Origin: Daphnia carinata
Lineage: Eukaryota > Arthropoda > Branchiopoda > Diplostraca > Daphniidae
Assembly (NCBI RefSeq): GCF_022539665.2
Contig: NC_081333.1
Coordinates: 10,290,971 to 10,354,970, forward strand
Reading direction: 5' to 3'
DNA: 64,000 nucleotides
Shown: in pieces, positions 60,152 through 64,000 of the stretch
How positions within the stretch are numbered: position 1 is the stretch's first letter
Layout: the number at the start of each line of letters is the position of its first letter
Made by a program: the position numbers and the translations under genes
Notes under the pieces: model-generated
Seen by the model: only the letters and a program-made list of their open reading frames with translations
What the model was told of the DNA's origin: nothing
Databases searched by the model: none

Positions 60152-61971
60152 GATCGACGCGCACAAACTTCCAGAAGGGGCTGTCGACGCTGACAGATTT
60201 ACTAACTGACAACGTCCAACAGCCAGAAACCAGGAGCATAGTTTTCTTGTGTGCCTGTAACGCGCTCTGTGTGAAAGAGACCAAAGAAAATGAGAGTAAG
60301 AGTTTGTGCGTGTGTGTGTGTATGTGTGTGAAAAAGAGGCGAGAGCAATCTGTGTTTAGAACTTTCTTCTGGTATGTTGCCTGTGTGTGTAATCAATCTG
60401 TCCAGATTTTTCTTTTTGGCCACTCTTTCTCTCTCTTTCTCTCTCTTGAGATGTCTAGCTTGTGCCTCTCTATATATACCGTCTCGGTTATACTCACCGC
60501 GTGTTATTATACTGTTGCGTCTCTTTCGGCTTTGACGTTACTGTATAAATACCAGGTGATTGGTTGGCTATCAATGAGTTGTTGCTGCCTGATTTGAGCG
60601 GCTGCCGACTGGATGAAATGTGTCTGTTTGGACATTTTTTTTTTCTCGCCTTCTTAAAATAAAAGGAAAGAAGAAGAAGAAGAAGAAGTTGTAGCAGGCG
60701 TTTTTACGTACAAGACAGCTTCTGGCGAACTGGACAAACAAATCTCCACCCACTCTCGCGGGCTCGCTTGATTTTGTTTGGTTTCTCTTTTTTTTTTCTT
60801 TTTTTTTTTGGCGTTCGTCCTTCGTGTGATGACCCATACTTGCACCAACGGTCCCGTACAGTACACAGGAAACACGCGCACTTCGGACTAACTACTGGTT
60901 TTCAGGTGCGCTCAATGACAGACACGCAACAGAAACACCAACAGCTACTCACGTCAGTCGATGATGTGGGCGCTCCGTACTGGGGCTCCTCGTCACGTTC
61001 CCTATGTCCTCCTCCTCTTACTCGGACTGTTTGTTCGACACATCTGTAAACACTGTTAGCGGCTTTGTGGGTCTTGTTTTTGCTAGCTTGTTCACCATGA
61101 TTTTTAAAGACCCAAACGAAGAAGAACGGGCAAACAGTATACCCCACCGAAGACAAAAAAAAAATCACAAGAATATAAAAAACAAAACAAAACAAAAAAA
61201 AAGAAGAGTACAAACAAGTCGCAGAGATGAGACAGGTGCTTGTTGACTAGTCGAAAGACCATCCACAAAGTTCACCAATCTATTCTTTGATATCTTGTTT
61301 TCTTCTTCATCTTTTTTTATTTTCCGTAAAATGCCATTGTCAACTTTCGTGTTTCCTCTTCTTCTATTTGTCTTTTGATCATTTCTTTTATTCATGTCGA
61401 CAGCACCGGTAACCGGTTTGGTCGGTCTATTTGGTCCAACACGCAAGTTGAAAAGGAGAATGCCTTTTTCTTTCTTTTTTCAACACGTCGCCATTATTGA
61501 CTCTATATGCTCTTTCTCTTACCGTCTGCCTTTCTCGTTTCCCCCCTCACTGGCAGACTGATCTACCCTTATTCATGCGATAGATGGATAGATAGATGTT
61601 TTGGAAGACGGTCCATCTTAGGATGGACAACTTGGCCGATCGAGAACTGTCTGTCGATTGTATGACGGTTGACCACGTCCTACAACACTATCGAGATTGA
61701 TGAAGTGAAACTTGTCTCGTGATTGATCCAGTCCTCGACCGGTTTCCCTTTTCTTTTCCGATCGAAAAGTCTGTTTCAGGTGTTTTGTCTGCCAATTGTA
61801 CCAAATGATAGTTCGATTATAGCAGCTGATGGCTAGCTCTCTTCGTTCACCGTTTCGTCGTCTGTTTTTCAAGTATAAAGAACAAAATGTGTCGTTTGCT
61901 TTCCTTTCGATGAATTGGCCCTTTTTGGCACCTTTGGCTTAGCAGCGTAAGCACAAGAGGATGAATGCTCT

Positions 61972-61974
<3 letters not shown>

Positions 61975-62018
<44 letters not shown>
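61975..62018. repeat. TG dinucleotide repeat (about 21 units)
   Basis: Longest dinucleotide microsatellite in the window, uninterrupted. Confidence 0.95.
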
Positions 62019-63964
62019 ATGATGATGCACACGACCCCAAACGGATGCATCATTTGGTATTTCTTTTTTCTTTTTTGACTCTCTCTTTTTGAAAAAAAAA
62101 AAAAAAAAAAAAGAGGGAAGGATGAGAGCGAGAAGAGTTACGACCCGGTGTATGTAGCCTGTCTCATTAAAAAGAGAAAAGAAGAGGGACGCTTCAGAGG
62201 ACGAGGACCCCATCACATAACACACCAAAAGAGATGTGTGCTGTTTCTTCGTCTTCTTCGTTCCTTCCAAAAATATTTATACACTTAAGAAAGAGGCTCA
62301 GGTACACCACATCGAGTCAGGAGGGGGGCCTTCTCCACACAGACAAGAAGAGAAAAAGAAAAAAGAAAAAAAAATAACAACGAAGGCTATTTTTGTGTAG
62401 TGTACTCATGTTCGCCATGAAACCTACCCTGCCGGGAGGGGGGCAATTTGCGTACCTGTCAGGTGACATAAATCGTCTTACGCTCTACATTTTTTTTTTT
62501 CTTTTCTGTTACGGCTGTGAAATGTGGAAGGTGATGGTGCAAGAAAGAAAGAAAAAAAAAAAAAAAAAGAAAGGTACACGTTAAAATCACAATGTGGATG
62601 AGAATGTGTTTTGAATGTTGACGCGTCCTCGTCATTGCCGGTGTGCCGCACCCATCCGATCAATTCAAGATGTGTTGATGCAAATGACAAGGCATCACAC
62701 GCAAATCAAAAATGGCGTTTTGTACACGGTCATGATTGGACAAGTGAAGATGAAGAAGGATGAATCCTCCTCCCCCTCCCCCCAAAAAGAAGTTACCAAA
62801 TAGAGGCATAAGTTGCGCAATGATAAAGAAAACGGAAACAAGACTGAGAGAAACAAAAATCAAAAGGAAAGGTAAAAAAAAAAAAAAAAGAGGAATCTTT
62901 TTCACATGTCGGCGATCCTCCCTTCTCATCTGTCTAGCAGACATAATGGCTCTCTGACATGGAATCATCGTCGAGTATATAATCGACTGTCTTTAAAAAA
63001 GACAAAAGCAAAAAAAAAAAAAAAAGAAAAGGAGAGAATCGAAATTTCGAGTTGATTAGTGTGACCCGTTGATCCTCTTCTATCCCCCCCCCCATTGAAA
63101 CAACCCAAGAAATCTATTGATTGATATAGGTGGTAATTCGTTCGGCGGGTCAGCCCTCCAGAAAAATAAATAAATGCAGGGCAGGAAATGAGTTTTTCCT
63201 TCTTTTTTTTTTTCGAGTTCAAGTTGCATGACCAGTTGTCGTTAACATTTTTCTCCCTACCAACGACCAACCTCTAAAGAGCAAGACACGCATTATTGGG
63301 TTAGGAAAAAAAAAAACTCCAAATCCTCGAGTGTTAAAAGGTTCTGACCGCTTGCAATAAGCTCCATCATTTTCTCTTTCTCCCGCAGTGGGTTACCTCC
63401 TCTTTTTCTCCCTTTTTTGTGTACGTACAGTATGTGATTTGCTCAAGTTGTGCCGACTGTTTTTGAGAAAGAAAGAGCGGGGAGCGCCTCTTCTTTTTCT
63501 TTCAGGTGAGGCTTCATTTAGGTATACATGCGTGTCTCGGTGATGTCACACGCACACGGGGCTATATGCCGGTATCATACCGACATCGTTTGTGTCAAAA
63601 TGAAAGGAGGAAGAGACAAGAACCCCTCTGTGAACGATGCTTAATGAGTACCCTCCTCCTACCTTTTTATAAGGAGGGCGGAGTCAGTAAATTCCTGGTG
63701 TGTCGATTGTTGGTCACACACAGATACGCTAACAGACGATGGCGGGGTTCGAGATGGAATTTCTTTTTCTTCGTTCAAAATTTGTGTGCAGTGAGCGTTT
63801 GTGTACGTTGCAGTCCGGCACTGAAAGTCGTTTACAGGTTGCGTGCCGTCCGGCTGTTATACATATCCATTTATTCGCCAGACGGCGGCGGCGGGCTCTT
63901 TTGACAGACAGACAAGAAAAGAAGGCGCTTGACGTTTAAATAACTCCTCCTTTTATACATACAG

Positions 63965-63989
63965 ACACACACACACACACACACACACA
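63965..63989. repeat. AC dinucleotide repeat at right edge
   Basis: About twelve AC units, followed by ATGTATATAAGG at the window end. Confidence 0.9.
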
Positions 63990-64000
63990 TGTATATAAGG

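Larger units (their letters stand above)
52311..64000 (+). other. Long low-complexity non-coding region (probable first intron)
   Basis: No protein, tRNA or rRNA gene was recognised. The sequence is rich in T/C tracts, A and T homopolymers and dinucleotide repeats. Long open frames (for example 53095-53655 and 58221-59024 on +) translate to Ser/Phe/Leu-rich low-complexity strings and cross homopolymers, so they are not taken as genes. Best explained as a long intron with regulatory content for the transcription factor starting at 52271; separate 5' untranslated exons of another transcript cannot be excluded. Confidence 0.5.

Noticed and set aside
1-64000. CRISPR arrays, bacterial operons, rRNA genes or intact transposons
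   Set aside because: None seen: no regular direct repeats with spacers, no Shine-Dalgarno-linked operons, no rRNA core sequences, and no transposase, reverse transcriptase or integrase motifs in any frame.

Overview
This is a eukaryotic nuclear window, almost certainly arthropod and most likely a Daphnia-like branchiopod crustacean. The genes carry many short introns (about 60-300 bp) with GT-AG borders. Their conceptual proteins match animal families (armadillo/beta-catenin, NFS1, AIFM3-like, a Wrapper/Klingon-type Ig protein, a PHLDB FHA protein, mitoribosomal mL63). The intergenic DNA is A/T-rich with microsatellites. I joined exons by eye and required the reading frame to carry through every junction. 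For the five genes complete in the window, exon lengths sum to a multiple of three. The species assignment is inference; the gene families are read from the translations.

Layout. 0-4.3 kb: two N-terminal exons of a PHLDB1/2-like FHA gene (- strand), running off the left edge. 4.3-11.2 kb: no gene recognised. 11.25-19.97 kb: a ten-exon Ig/FnIII adhesion gene (-). 22.68-28.34 kb: a compact mitochondrial and redox cluster, with AIFM3-like (+, 12 exons), mL63 (-, 3 exons, convergent with AIFM3) and NFS1 (+, 10 exons, head-to-head with mL63). 28.3-36.5 kb: two further tandem copies of a unit of about 3.8-3.9 kb. Each holds an AIFM3-like exon fragment fused to a decayed NFS1 lacking exons 1-2, plus a shared 3' flank with hairpins. 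The last copy also has the C-terminal end of an RNA polymerase III RPC4 (POLR3D)-like gene in place of NFS1 exon 7. 37.89-41.81 kb: a complete 16-exon armadillo/beta-catenin gene (+). 41.8-48 kb: intergenic, including a degenerate satellite-like array at 44.1-45.8 kb. 48.07-50.79 kb: a four-exon C2H2 zinc-finger gene (-). 52.27 kb: a tiny first coding exon (+) with an RKKQ-type N-terminal motif like that of NuRD-recruiting zinc-finger factors, followed by at least 11.7 kb of pyrimidine-rich, microsatellite-rich DNA that looks like a long first intron.

Functionally, NFS1 makes sulfur for Fe-S clusters, the AIFM3-like protein carries a Rieske [2Fe-2S] domain, and mL63 is a mitoribosomal protein, so three adjacent genes share a mitochondrial/Fe-S theme. 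The most unusual content is the chimeric AIFM3-NFS1 duplication series with its RPC4 insertion, and the palindrome-bearing array near 45 kb.
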